DNA of 64,000 nt from assembly GCA_964495705.1 (NCBI GenBank), contig CAZBWS010000002.1:1-64000 (forward strand). Direction: 5' to 3'. Source of the DNA: CAZBWS01 sp964495705 (GTDB lineage: Bacteria; Pseudomonadota; Gammaproteobacteria; HTCC5015). Shown one piece after another: positions 55,550-63,620 of the stretch; the stretch's first letter is position 1, and each line of letters starts with the position of its first letter. The notes below the pieces were generated by a model. That model did not search any database and was not told the origin of the DNA. It saw nothing but the letters and a program-made list of their open reading frames with translations. Both the position numbers and the translations under genes were made by a program.

Positions 55550-56074
55550 TTAGCTCCCAATAATTAAATGTCTAACGACCAACGCATAAATGCGCACAGC
55601 TTTAGTGATTTTTTCAATGCAGCCCAAGTTATCTGGGTAGCGCTTAACCGCTCGTTGAGCAATAAACTTAGGTAAAATAATAGACTCTAAGCGGTTCAGT
55701 ATACGTACTAGACGAATAGACGCAGACAGCTCACCATCTGCGATCATACGGTCTTTCGTAAAGGCCTCCGCTGTCCCCTCTTGAAACGAGAGCACAGAGA
55801 AAGCATGGCTAAGATGTTTAAACTTAATACTCAAGTCTGCTTTACCGGCGCTTGCACTCACGGCCAAGTTGCCATTGCCTGTCGTTTTGACCGTAAAGCC
55901 AGGCCCATTTGGCACAACAACCATCTGGATTAAGTAGCCCTCGGGGAGCCCCTTGATCTCTTCTCTTGCTTCATCGTCAACCTGGCTAATAGCGAACAGC
56001 GCTCGCCCGACGACTAACATCATAATGCTGACATAGATACGCTGTAGGCTATGAATTATATTTTGTAGTTTCAC
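55550..56074 (-). CDS. SCP2 sterol-binding domain protein
   Basis: 174 residues with a GTG start. An SCP2-like domain is suggested by GFTVKTTGNGNLAVSASAGKADLSIKFKHLSHAFSVLSFQEGTAEAFTKDRMIADGELSASIRLVRILNRLESI. These domains bind hydrophobic ligands such as fatty acyl groups. The N-terminal helix (IYVSIMMLVVGRALFAI) may be peripheral to the membrane. It lies just upstream of the alcohol dehydrogenase gene. Confidence 0.78.
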   Translation of the reverse strand: MKLQNIIHSLQRIYVSIMMLVVGRALFAISQVDDEAREEIKGLPEGYLIQMVVVPNGPGFTVKTTGNGNLAVSASAGKADLSIKFKHLSHAFSVLSFQEGTAEAFTKDRMIADGELSASIRLVRILNRLESIILPKFIAQRAVKRYPDNLGCIEKITKAVRIYALVVRHLIIGS

Positions 56075-56274
56075 AGTATTTTCTTAAATTTTCAGATGGC
56101 CCATTGTGGGAGGCAACCTTCCTGAGTAATCGTGTCTCGCGTGTTAAAAAGCGTCCCACCACGCAAATTAAGGCGCCATTATTCAAGACTTATTGGAAAA
56201 TGTCACCCATGATAATAATTTGCATTGCCAAGGCTATACGTAATGCCTTTATGACAGTATGCTAACTGGTCTTC

Positions 56275-57525
56275 TTGAAAGCTAAATTACTCAGCGGATT
56301 AATAACAAAGGTTAGAAACTTGGAAACCGTCGAAATCTTCAAATACCTCAGTATACCCGTCGTCGCCGGCTTTGTAGGCTGGTTTACCAACTGGGTGGCG
56401 GTTAAGGCCATGTTCTACCCTCTGGAATTTATAGGCATCCCCCCCTTCATCGGCTGGCAGGGGATTGTGCCATCCAAGGCACGCAAGATGGCGGGGATTT
56501 CAGTTGACACCAGCCTGGCCACTATTGGATCCGTCTCAGAAGTGATGAAAGAAATCGACATGAGCCTACTATCTCAGCATGCCATGAAGGTTGTAGAGCC
56601 GGATATTGAAATGCATGTTGAAGAAGCCATGTTGGAGGAAAAGCCTGTATTATGGGACAACATGCCTCAAGCCATGAAAAAACAAATTTATGCCCGTCTG
56701 CGCGAAGAGTTACCCGGTATCATTGATAATATTATGAATGAGATTGAGGAACGCGTTGAAACCCTGCTTGATCTCAGAGGTATGATTCAAAACCATCTAA
56801 CTGAAAACAAAGAGTTGTTGGTGCGTATTTTCCTAGAAGTTGGAGCTAAAGAATTTAAATTCATTGTCAATTCCGGTTTCTACTTTGGCGCCATCTTTGG
56901 TGTCATTCAAATGATTGTCTGGTACCTCTACCCCCAGTGGTGGATACTACCGCTATTTGGTTTGCTCGTTGGCTTTGCGACCAACGTGATCGCCCTAAAG
57001 ATCATTTTTAGCCCGCTTAACCCCGTTAAAGTGGGTCCATTCACAGTACAAGGGCTATTCCTAAAACGTCAACACGAAGTCTCTGACACCTATAGTTCCA
57101 TCGTTACCAATGAAATTCTAACTATCCGAAACATGATCAGCGAAATGCTCAACGGCCCTAAATCGGATCACACTAAAGCTATCATTCGCAAGCATTTTCG
57201 TCGCATCGTGGATGAATCTGCAGGCATGCGCAAGCCCTTGGTACAAAGCACATTAGGGCCAACCTCTTTTGCCAACCTCAAAGAAAGGGCCAGCTCCACA
57301 GCATTAGAAATGGTTGACGGTACATTTGATGATCCCGCATTTAATCGCGACCGTTCACAAGCCATTCAAAAAATAATGCAAGCACGTATGCGTGAGCTTA
57401 GCCCCGAAGGCTTTCAAAATATGCTGAGGCCCGCCTTCCAAGAAGATGAATGGAAGCTAACCTTAGCGGGTGCGGTACTAGGCTTAATGGCTGGTATTGC
57501 CCAACTTGTTTTTATTTTCACATAA
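56275..57525 (+). CDS. DUF445 family membrane protein
   Basis: 416 residues with a TTG start. An N-terminal membrane segment carries VVAGFVGWFTNWVAVKAMFYPLEFIGIPPFIGWQGIVPSKARKMAG; a second block in the middle repeats it (LLVGFATNVIALKIIFSPLNPVKVGPFTVQGLFLKRQHEVSDTYSS), and a C-terminal membrane helix follows. This is the DUF445 (YheB/YjiN-like) pattern. The function is unknown. It begins a plus-strand run with DUF2505 and DoxX-like genes. Confidence 0.85.
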   Translation: MKAKLLSGLITKVRNLETVEIFKYLSIPVVAGFVGWFTNWVAVKAMFYPLEFIGIPPFIGWQGIVPSKARKMAGISVDTSLATIGSVSEVMKEIDMSLLSQHAMKVVEPDIEMHVEEAMLEEKPVLWDNMPQAMKKQIYARLREELPGIIDNIMNEIEERVETLLDLRGMIQNHLTENKELLVRIFLEVGAKEFKFIVNSGFYFGAIFGVIQMIVWYLYPQWWILPLFGLLVGFATNVIALKIIFSPLNPVKVGPFTVQGLFLKRQHEVSDTYSSIVTNEILTIRNMISEMLNGPKSDHTKAIIRKHFRRIVDESAGMRKPLVQSTLGPTSFANLKERASSTALEMVDGTFDDPAFNRDRSQAIQKIMQARMRELSPEGFQNMLRPAFQEDEWKLTLAGAVLGLMAGIAQLVFIFT

Positions 57526-57543
57526 GGCAACAACGGAGATCTT

Positions 57544-58035
57544 ATGGACATCAAGACACAGCAACACTATAACTGCAGCGTAGACACATTAATGGACTGT
57601 TTTTTTGATGCTGACTATATAAAAGAAAAATTTACTGAGATGGGCAATGAGAATGTCGATGTCAGCTTTTGCGACAAAGGCCCCAACAAGGGAAAAATTA
57701 GCTTTAGCTATGCTGCCAAAGCGTCTGACAACATTCCCCCTGCGCTAAAAAGCTTTGCTGGCGGAACGACCCCACTGGCACAAACCGAGCTATGGAAACA
57801 TCAGGACGACCAGTGGCTATGCGAATACAAGGTCGAACTAGACGGCATCCCTGTCGAGCTCACGGGCAGCATGTGCGTTAGCGCAACAGAAGCAGGCTGT
57901 GTTAACGAAGTTTGCTTAAGTGTTACATGCCCCATACCTATTTTAGGCAAAGCGATTGAAGAGTTCATTGAACAAGATTCCAATGACCAAATAGAAGCTG
58001 AATACCAGCATATCAAGGCACACCTAAGCGCTTAG
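57544..58035 (+). CDS. DUF2505 family protein (SRPBCC-like fold)
   Basis: 163 residues starting at an ATG with GGAG 8 bases upstream. QHYNCSVDTLMDCFFDADYIKEKFTEMGNENVDVSFCDKG and the later LTGSMCVSATEAGCVNEVCLSVTCPIPILGKAIEEFIEQ fit DUF2505, a START/SRPBCC-like ligand-binding fold. The ligand is unknown. It lies 18 bp after the DUF445 gene and 3 bp before the DoxX-like gene. Confidence 0.8.
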   Translation: MDIKTQQHYNCSVDTLMDCFFDADYIKEKFTEMGNENVDVSFCDKGPNKGKISFSYAAKASDNIPPALKSFAGGTTPLAQTELWKHQDDQWLCEYKVELDGIPVELTGSMCVSATEAGCVNEVCLSVTCPIPILGKAIEEFIEQDSNDQIEAEYQHIKAHLSA

Positions 58036-58038
58036 AAT

Positions 58039-58419
58039 ATGGAAATTAGCCAAAAAATAAGTATCGCACTGATCTCTAGCTTTTTCTTGATTGGAGGCAT
58101 AGGGCATTTTAGCCATGCCGACTTTTTTATAAATATCGTGCCACCCTACTTGCCCTACCCAGAAGCTTTAGTTTATATCAGTGGCGTTTTCGAGATCTTG
58201 GGGGCTATTGGCCTCTGGCTGCCGCAAACACGCCAATGGGCAGGCTACGGACTTATTGCCCTAGCCATCTGCGTATTCCCCGCTAACATTCACATGGCAA
58301 TGCACCCAGAGCTGTTCCCAGAACACCCCGCGTTTGCACTACAGTTTATACGCCCACCACTTCAGCTCGTGATTATTGGGCTATGTTGGATGGCATCACG
58401 CCCCGTTATCAAAGAATAA
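58039..58419 (+). CDS. DoxX-like small membrane protein
   Basis: 126 residues with four hydrophobic segments and the DoxX-like GGIGHFSHADFFINIVPPYLPYPEALVYISGVFEILGAIGLWLP, ending in FIRPPLQLVIIGLCWMAS. The function is unknown. It is the third gene of the DUF445-DUF2505-DoxX run. Confidence 0.82.
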   Translation: MEISQKISIALISSFFLIGGIGHFSHADFFINIVPPYLPYPEALVYISGVFEILGAIGLWLPQTRQWAGYGLIALAICVFPANIHMAMHPELFPEHPAFALQFIRPPLQLVIIGLCWMASRPVIKE

Positions 58420-58536
58420 ACTGTCGTCATATCCATAGCATGGCATTTGTCCTAAACCATAATGTAAGGGAAAATGCAGCAAACCCAATTACCCAGCCCC
58501 GGCATATAGCTGGCGGGGCTTAGCTAAGAGAACATT

Positions 58537-59819
58537 ATGAATAACGACCCTATTGTCATCAGCGGTACTGGTCTCTGGACCCCAACTGAATCCATTAGCA
58601 ATGACGAGCTGGTGGCTTGCTTCAACCAATACGTTGAAAACTTTAACGCCGACAACGCCACCGCTATCGAAGCGAGAGAAGTTGAAGCACTGAGCCCCTC
58701 CTCTTCCGAGTTCATCGAAAAGGCCTCGGGCATCAAGAGTCGCTATGTAATGAACAAGGCAGGCATCCTAGACCCCGCACGCATGAAGCCCTACATTGCC
58801 GATCGCTCCAACGACGAGCAGTCTGTACAGTGTGAGATGGGCGTTAAGGCCGTCACCCAAGCACTAGAACGCGCGGGGAAAAAGCCCGAAGACGTCAACG
58901 CGATTATTGTCGCCTGCTCAAATATGCAGCGCGCCTATCCCGCCATGGCAGTAGAAATTCAAGATGCGATGGGTATCGAGGGCTTTGGCTACGACATGAA
59001 CGTGGCTTGCTCCTCCGCCACCTTTGGTATTCAAGCGGCCTACAACGCCGTACTCGCTGGCAGCGCCGATTGCGTAGTCATGGTCAACCCAGAAATTTGT
59101 TCGGCCCACCTAGCGTGGGAAGATCGCGACTGCCACTTTATCTTTGGTGATGTGTGTACTGCAGTGGTCATTGAACGCAAGTCGACTTCAAACAGCGACA
59201 CCAACTTCGAAGTGGTGGGTACCGAACTACAAACCAAGTTCAGCAATAACATTCGTAACAACTTCGGCTTCCTAAATCGCGCAGACGACGACTGCGTAGG
59301 CAGCCGCGACAAATTGTTTATGCAAAATGGTCGCAGCGTATTTAAAGAAGTCTGCCCCATGGTGGCCAAGCAAATCACCGCCCATATCGCAGAGTGCGGC
59401 TACAACGCCGAACAACTCAAGCGCATGTGGCTGCACCAAGCCAACATCAATATGAACACCCTAATCGCCAAGCGCGTACTCGGCCGCCCCGCCACCGAGG
59501 AAGAAAACCCCACGGTGCTGGACAGCTACGCCAACACCAGCTCAGCCGGCTCTATCATCGCCTTCCACCAATATAGCGAAGACCTTGCTACGGGTGAAGT
59601 GGGTGTGATTTGTTCCTTTGGGGCGGGGTATTCNNNNNNNNNNNNNNNNNNNNNNNNNNNNNNNNNNNNNNNNNNNNNNNNNNNNNNNNNNNNNNNNNNN
59701 NNNNNNNNNNNNNNNNNNNNNNNNNNNNNNNNNAAGACCTTGCTACGGGTGAAGTGGGTGTGATTTGTTCCTTTGGGGCGGGGTATTCTATTGGTAGTAT
59801 TGTGGTTAGGAAGCTGTAG
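58537..59819 (+). CDS. 3-oxoacyl-ACP synthase III family enzyme (contains unmerged contig join)
   Basis: A thiolase-fold condensing enzyme with the KAS III triad: Cys158 in NVACSSATFGIQ, His300 in MWLHQANINMN and Asn333 in SYANTSSAGS. Removing the 100 N and one 55-base duplicate gives an uninterrupted 375-residue protein ending FGAGYSIGSIVVRKL. It is longer than FabH (about 317), so a FabH-like paralogue with special acyl specificity is likely. A hairpin made of the dispersed 13-mer lies 7 bp after the stop. Confidence 0.9.
59579..59788. other. Unmerged contig join: 55-base duplicate, 100 N, 55-base duplicate
   Basis: 59579-59633 and 59734-59788 are identical, with N between. Collapsing them restores the KAS III reading frame exactly (376 codons including stop), showing that the gap is artificial. 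Confidence 0.95.
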
Positions 59820-59826
59820 GTTTCTT

Positions 59827-59868
59827 ATGCGGATAGGCTGGAAACAGTGGTTTTTGGGCTATCCGTAT
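59827..59868 (+). terminator. Hairpin from an exact 13-mer and a degenerate inverted partner
   Basis: The exact copy ATGCGGATAGGCT at 59827-59839 can pair with CTATCCGTAT at 59859-59868: ten pairs including one G-U, across a 22-base loop. It lies just after the KAS III stop and probably acts as its terminator, although no T tract follows. Confidence 0.65.
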
Positions 59869-59917
59869 TGAACATAAAAACTAAAATGCTTGAGTCATCG
59901 TTGGATATTAATGACCG

Positions 59918-60130
59918 TTAGAGTAACGTCCACGGCTTGTTAAAATTCACATCATGTTTACCTAGCTTTGTTTCATGGATTGCAGTGGCTATTTTTTCGC
60001 CTCCAGCAATAGCCTTTATAATGATTATCTTTACTGGTATTCCCACAAATGTTGTGTATTCAATATTCAAGTCATTTTGTGCCCAAACTTTAAAAAAGCC
60101 CCCATCCGTCTTGCTACATATTTGCTTCAT
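59918..60130 (-). CDS. Possible gene remnant of unknown identity
   Basis: The 70-residue frame reads MKQICSKTDGGFFKVWAQND, then EYTTFVGIPVKIIIIKAIAGG, ending HDVNFNKPWTLL. It has protein-like composition, but no ribosome binding site was found and it is not recognised. It lies in the 463-base interval between the KAS III gene and the EamA gene. It may be the C-terminal remnant of a lost gene or a chance frame. The rest of that interval holds a terminator hairpin and an inverted-repeat element. Confidence 0.25.
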   Translation of the reverse strand: MKQICSKTDGGFFKVWAQNDLNIEYTTFVGIPVKIIIIKAIAGGEKIATAIHETKLGKHDVNFNKPWTLL

Positions 60131-60169
60131 TGCTTTTCAATCAATCACTTATGGCACCCTGTACCTAAC

Positions 60170-60274
60170 AATGTCATCCTGAGCAAAACGCAGTGTAGCC
60201 GAAGGATCTAGTTCACTGACATTTCCACTACACAGATCCTTCGATTCCGCTAACGCTTCACTCAGGATGACATT
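60170..60274. repeat. Inverted-repeat element (MITE/REP-like) with AATGTCATCCTGAG ends
   Basis: A 105-base element. The outer arms AATGTCATCCTGAG are perfect inverted repeats (60170-60183 and 60261-60274). Inner arms end in CGAAGGATCT (60200-60209) and AGATCCTTCG (60234-60243), with an imperfect middle. The whole can fold into one long hairpin. It ends 8 bp before the EamA start codon. Sequences of the GTCATCCTGAG...GAAGGATC type recur in many bacterial genomes in my recollection. No transposase is present. Confidence 0.8.
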
Positions 60275-60282
60275 ATCCAACT

Positions 60283-61116
60283 ATGAAATACTACCTAAAC
60301 CTCCACTGCGCCGTCCTACTCCTAGGCGGCACCGCTTTATTTTCCAAGCTAGTCGATCTCCCCGCCCTAGACATCACCGCCTTTCGCAGCATCATCGCTG
60401 GCATCGCCCTTCTCCTGTTTTCAGCCATCACCAAGCAACGCTTCAGCATAGCCAAGCAACATCTAGGCTTATTACTCGTAGGCGGTCTGCTGATGTCTTT
60501 CCACTGGGTGACTTACTTCAAAGCCATGCAGGTCGCCAGTGTCTCCGTAGGCATCATCGCCCTGTTCAGCTTCCCCGTATTCACTGCCATTTTTGAGCCT
60601 TTATTTCACAAGCAAGCGCCCAAGCTTACCGATCTCGCTCTAGCCAGCATCGTCTTTGTCGGTGTCGGGCTAACTGTGCCTGGCGCCGAAGGCAATGCGG
60701 ATGCCCTGTACGGGGTTGCGTTGGGCATCGCCTCAGCGGTGACCTATGCCCTGCGCAATATCATCACCCGCCGTTACCTCAGCAGCTACTCACCTACGGT
60801 GGTGATGGGCTACCAAGCCCTAATCATCGCAGCGACCCTGCTGCCTTTCAGCTATGGTGTGGTCGCGAGCATTAATAACGATACGCTATTAATGCTGCTG
60901 ATACTTGGCACCCTATTCACCGCCGTGCCCCACGCACAGATCACCTATAGCTTCCGCCGCCTCACAGCAAAGTCAGTATCGTTTATTCAGTGCTTGCAGA
61001 TAGTGTATGCCATCAGCCTATCCGCATTAATACTAGGCGAGCAACCAAGCTGGCTAACCCTGTTAGGCGGGGCAATCGTATTGAGTGTATCTATTGCGGA
61101 GACGAAGCGCAGTTAG
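60283..61116 (+). CDS. EamA/DMT-family transporter
   Basis: A 277-residue membrane protein with ten predicted segments in two EamA repeats: residues ~5-130 (LHCAVLLLGGTALFSKLVDLPALDITAFRSIIAGIALLLF) and ~140-275 (VALGIASAVTYALRNIITRRYLSSYSPTVVMGYQALIIAATLL). These carry metabolites or drugs; the substrate is unknown. An inverted-repeat element abuts the start, so no ordinary promoter or ribosome binding site is obvious. It is convergent with the DUF3820 gene, with a single base between stops. An exact 13-mer lies at 61015. Confidence 0.88.
   Translation: MKYYLNLHCAVLLLGGTALFSKLVDLPALDITAFRSIIAGIALLLFSAITKQRFSIAKQHLGLLLVGGLLMSFHWVTYFKAMQVASVSVGIIALFSFPVFTAIFEPLFHKQAPKLTDLALASIVFVGVGLTVPGAEGNADALYGVALGIASAVTYALRNIITRRYLSSYSPTVVMGYQALIIAATLLPFSYGVVASINNDTLLMLLILGTLFTAVPHAQITYSFRRLTAKSVSFIQCLQIVYAISLSALILGEQPSWLTLLGGAIVLSVSIAETKRS
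61015..61027 (-). repeat. Dispersed 13-mer, exact copy
   Basis: ATGCGGATAGGCT on the minus strand, antisense within the EamA gene, where the coding strand reads AGC CTA TCC GCA TTA (SLSAL). Followed by G. Confidence 0.9.
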
Positions 61117-61117
61117 A

Positions 61118-61345
61118 CTATTTGTTCTGCGGCCTGCGTAGTGGTCGGACAACTTCTTCCAGCCCTTCTGTTTTTAAGTTCAAGGCCAAGTTCATCAACT
61201 CACCGAGCTCACCCTCGGGAAAGCCGCCCTTATTGGCAAACCAAATCAAATAAGCTTCTGGTAAATCAATGAGAGGTCGTCCCTGATACTTACCAAAGGG
61301 CATGGTGTAGTTGGCTAGCTTAATGAGGTGTTGTTTTTCTAACAT
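61118..61345 (-). CDS. DUF3820 family protein
   Basis: 75 residues, MLEKQHLIKLANYTMPFGKYQGRPLIDLPEAYLIWFANKGGFPEGELGELMNLALNLKTEGLEEVVRPLR. This fits the DUF3820 family, which includes a predicted quorum-sensing-regulated factor of unknown mechanism. It lies 24 bp after nhaD on the same strand and is probably cotranscribed. Confidence 0.88.
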   Translation of the reverse strand: MLEKQHLIKLANYTMPFGKYQGRPLIDLPEAYLIWFANKGGFPEGELGELMNLALNLKTEGLEEVVRPLRRPQNK

Positions 61346-61369
61346 AGCCCCACTCCTACAAACATCAAC

Positions 61370-62815
61370 CTAGAACAAGCTCTCATTAATCCACAAATGT
61401 GTAGCAATCGACGCCGCATATCCCAGGGCAATCACGGGCATCCACTTCAGGTGGCCGAAGAAGGTGTAGTAGCCACGCGCCTGCCCCATCAGTGCCACAC
61501 CCGCCGCTGAACCAATCGACAGCATAGAACCACCGACACCAGCTGTTAGTGTAACCAATAACCATTGCCCCAAGGACATATCAGGCCCCATGGACAAGAC
61601 GGCAAACATAACGGGGATATTATCGACAATGGCCGAGGCAAAGCCAACAAAGATATTCGCCCACGTCTGATCCCATTGGGTGTACATCACTGTGGATATA
61701 TTGCCTAGGTAACCAATAAAGCCTAAGCCCCCCACACACATCACCACACCATAGAAAAACAATAGGGTGTCCCATTCAGCTCTCGCTGTCTTGTTAAAGA
61801 CATCAAAGGGCACGGCATTATCAAGGCGCTCTAACAAGGCTTTGTCGCCTTGTTTTTTGGCGATTTCACGTTCGCGAGCTACGCCACGTTTGAAGGAGCG
61901 GCGCAGGTAGAAACCGAAGAACTGCAATAAGCCCAAGCCCGTCATCATGCCCAACACAGGAGGTAAATGGAAATAACTGTGTCCGACTACTGCCAGTGCC
62001 ACCGTCCCTAGAAACAATACGACTGTGCGGCGTGCTCCGCGCTTCATAACTACTTTTTCATCGTCTGCTGTAGGCTTTTCATTGGCGATAAAGAACGTCA
62101 TGATCGCCGCAGGAATGATGAAGTTGACCACCGAAGGAATAAATAAATCGAGGAACTGTGCAAAGGTGACCAAGCCCTTCTGCCATACCATCAAAGTAGT
62201 AATATCACCAAAGGGAGAAAAAGCACCACCGGCGTTGGCGGCAACAACAATGTTAATACACGCGATATTGATGAAAGGCTTATTGCCCTCGCCTACTTTC
62301 ATAACCACGGCGCACATCAATAAAGCTGTCGTCAGGTTATCCGCAATGGGTGAGATAAAGAAAGCCAGAACACCCGTAATCCAAAATAAGGCGCGTAAAC
62401 CAAAGCCTTTGCTGATCAAGAAAGAACGCAGGGCGTCAAACAACTTACGCTCTTCCATGGCATTGATATAGGTCATTGCCACCAACAAGAAAAGCATTAG
62501 CTCTGCAAATTCTAAAAGATTGTGACGTAGAGCCGGCTCTACACTGTGATGATCGCCGCTGGCTGCATAATAGCCGCCAATTAAAAACCAAATAACGCCT
62601 GCGGCTACCAGCACAGGCTTCGACTTACGCAGGTGTAACTGCTCTTCCAACATAACTAATAAATAGGCAAAAACAAACACCGCAATAGCCGCATAGCCTA
62701 CCCAAGAAGCGGTTAAATCTAGCAGTTCACCACCAACAGCCAAGGCGGATAAAGGGAATAAGGCAAAAAATGTGGTTAATACAAAAATCAAGAAGGAACT
62801 ACGCACAAGGATCAC
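61370..62815 (-). CDS. nhaD: Sodium:proton antiporter NhaD
   Basis: A 481-residue antiporter with a signal-like N terminus and about 12 membrane segments. It has FFISPIADNLTTALLMCAVVMKV, NIVVAANAGGAFSPFGDITTLMVWQKG and SAIVDNIPVMFAVLSMGPDM, the conserved D-N pairs and re-entrant loops of the NhaD group in the ion transporter superfamily. It supports life in saline or alkaline water. Confidence 0.94.
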   Translation of the reverse strand: MILVRSSFLIFVLTTFFALFPLSALAVGGELLDLTASWVGYAAIAVFVFAYLLVMLEEQLHLRKSKPVLVAAGVIWFLIGGYYAASGDHHSVEPALRHNLLEFAELMLFLLVAMTYINAMEERKLFDALRSFLISKGFGLRALFWITGVLAFFISPIADNLTTALLMCAVVMKVGEGNKPFINIACINIVVAANAGGAFSPFGDITTLMVWQKGLVTFAQFLDLFIPSVVNFIIPAAIMTFFIANEKPTADDEKVVMKRGARRTVVLFLGTVALAVVGHSYFHLPPVLGMMTGLGLLQFFGFYLRRSFKRGVAREREIAKKQGDKALLERLDNAVPFDVFNKTARAEWDTLLFFYGVVMCVGGLGFIGYLGNISTVMYTQWDQTWANIFVGFASAIVDNIPVMFAVLSMGPDMSLGQWLLVTLTAGVGGSMLSIGSAAGVALMGQARGYYTFFGHLKWMPVIALGYAASIATHLWINESLF

Positions 62816-62887
62816 CTACTACAGACTAAGAACGGTGCGCGAATGTACCACAAAATGCGCACATTTGGTGCAAGCACTAATACAAAA

Positions 62888-62909
62888 AAGCCGCTAAGAA
62901 TAGCGGCTT
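62888..62909 (-). terminator. Intrinsic terminator after the 62938 gene
   Basis: AAGCCGCTA / TAGCGGCTT 9-bp stem with an AGAA loop, followed on the minus strand by a T tract. It lies 28 bp after the stop of the minus-strand gene and upstream of nhaD. Confidence 0.85.
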
Positions 62910-62937
62910 ATATGTGAATATTGAAAAGCCCCGGCAA

Positions 62938-63453
62938 TCAGGCCATCGACACACCTTCGACAAGAACCTCAGGGTGATGGTCTTTAATACTTTGGCGAAC
63001 ACTCTGTTCACTAGAGTGAGGCACATCAGCCATGATCAACAAACTGCCATCATCAATAGCTTGCTCGAACTTTTCAACACTGGGCTGTATAACTGAAACA
63101 CCAATCATAGCACTCACCCAAGCACCCAGTGCCGCGCCTAGCATGGCAACTAATGCAAATGTTTCAAAACCTGCGGTAAAATTCGGCGGGGCCATCACGG
63201 CCAGCATAACACCCCCGACCATTCCTAATGCTCCACCAATCATCAAACCACGCTTGAATGAGCCGTATAAATCAGACGTGTCATCTAGTTCGGCCTCGTG
63301 CAGCTTTTCCATCTGCACCGCCTCATGATCTTTAGCTACCACATAAATATTATCTTCGCTAATCCCCAACTCTCTAAGCTCAGTAATTACGCTTTTGGTG
63401 CTATTCATATCTGGCGCCAAACAATACAAATTATGCATATTCATTTTCCCCAC
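62938..63453 (-). CDS. Membrane protein with a glycine-rich central region, DUF1269/GSP17M-like
   Basis: 171 residues. The N terminus (NLYCLAPDMNSTKSVITELRELGISEDNIYVVAKD) looks like the ferredoxin-like start of general-stress-protein-17M-type proteins. Two hydrophobic glycine-rich segments follow (GLMIGGALGMVGGVMLAVMAPP and FALVAMLGAALGAWVSAMIGVSV), and then a soluble tail with GSLLIMADVPHSSEQSVRQSIKDHHPE. The function is unknown. It is monocistronic, with its own terminator. Confidence 0.7.
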   Translation of the reverse strand: MGKMNMHNLYCLAPDMNSTKSVITELRELGISEDNIYVVAKDHEAVQMEKLHEAELDDTSDLYGSFKRGLMIGGALGMVGGVMLAVMAPPNFTAGFETFALVAMLGAALGAWVSAMIGVSVIQPSVEKFEQAIDDGSLLIMADVPHSSEQSVRQSIKDHHPEVLVEGVSMA

Positions 63454-63530
63454 CCTTTATTTAATGCTTTCAAATATATTGATAGCTTGTGGGTGTATTT
63501 TTTCAAGTTTTATGGGTAAACATATGTAAC

Positions 63531-63552
63531 AAATACACTATATAGTGTATTT
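63531..63552. promoter_or_regulatory. Perfect 22-bp palindrome, candidate operator
   Basis: Half-site AAATACACTAT followed directly by its reverse complement, 22 bp with no mismatch or spacer. It lies 78 bp upstream of the membrane protein gene's start (63453) and 69 bp after the stop of the GGDEF gene. It is too AT-rich and has too little loop for a terminator, so a dimeric regulator site is the better guess. Confidence 0.5.
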
Positions 63553-63620
63553 ATTCGACTGAATGTAAGAATATTCTGACAAGACACGGGAAGTTGACTG
63601 ATTGTCACCTTACGCCTGAA

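Noticed and set aside
8470..61027. Explaining the 13-mer as Chi or KOPS
   Set aside because: Those are strand-biased along a replichore; here the 14 best copies split 7 to 7, and inverted pairs occur.
8470..61027. Explaining the 13-mer as a transcription factor operator or a HIP1-like palindrome
   Set aside because: It is not palindromic and lies mostly inside genes in both orientations, with no link to promoters.
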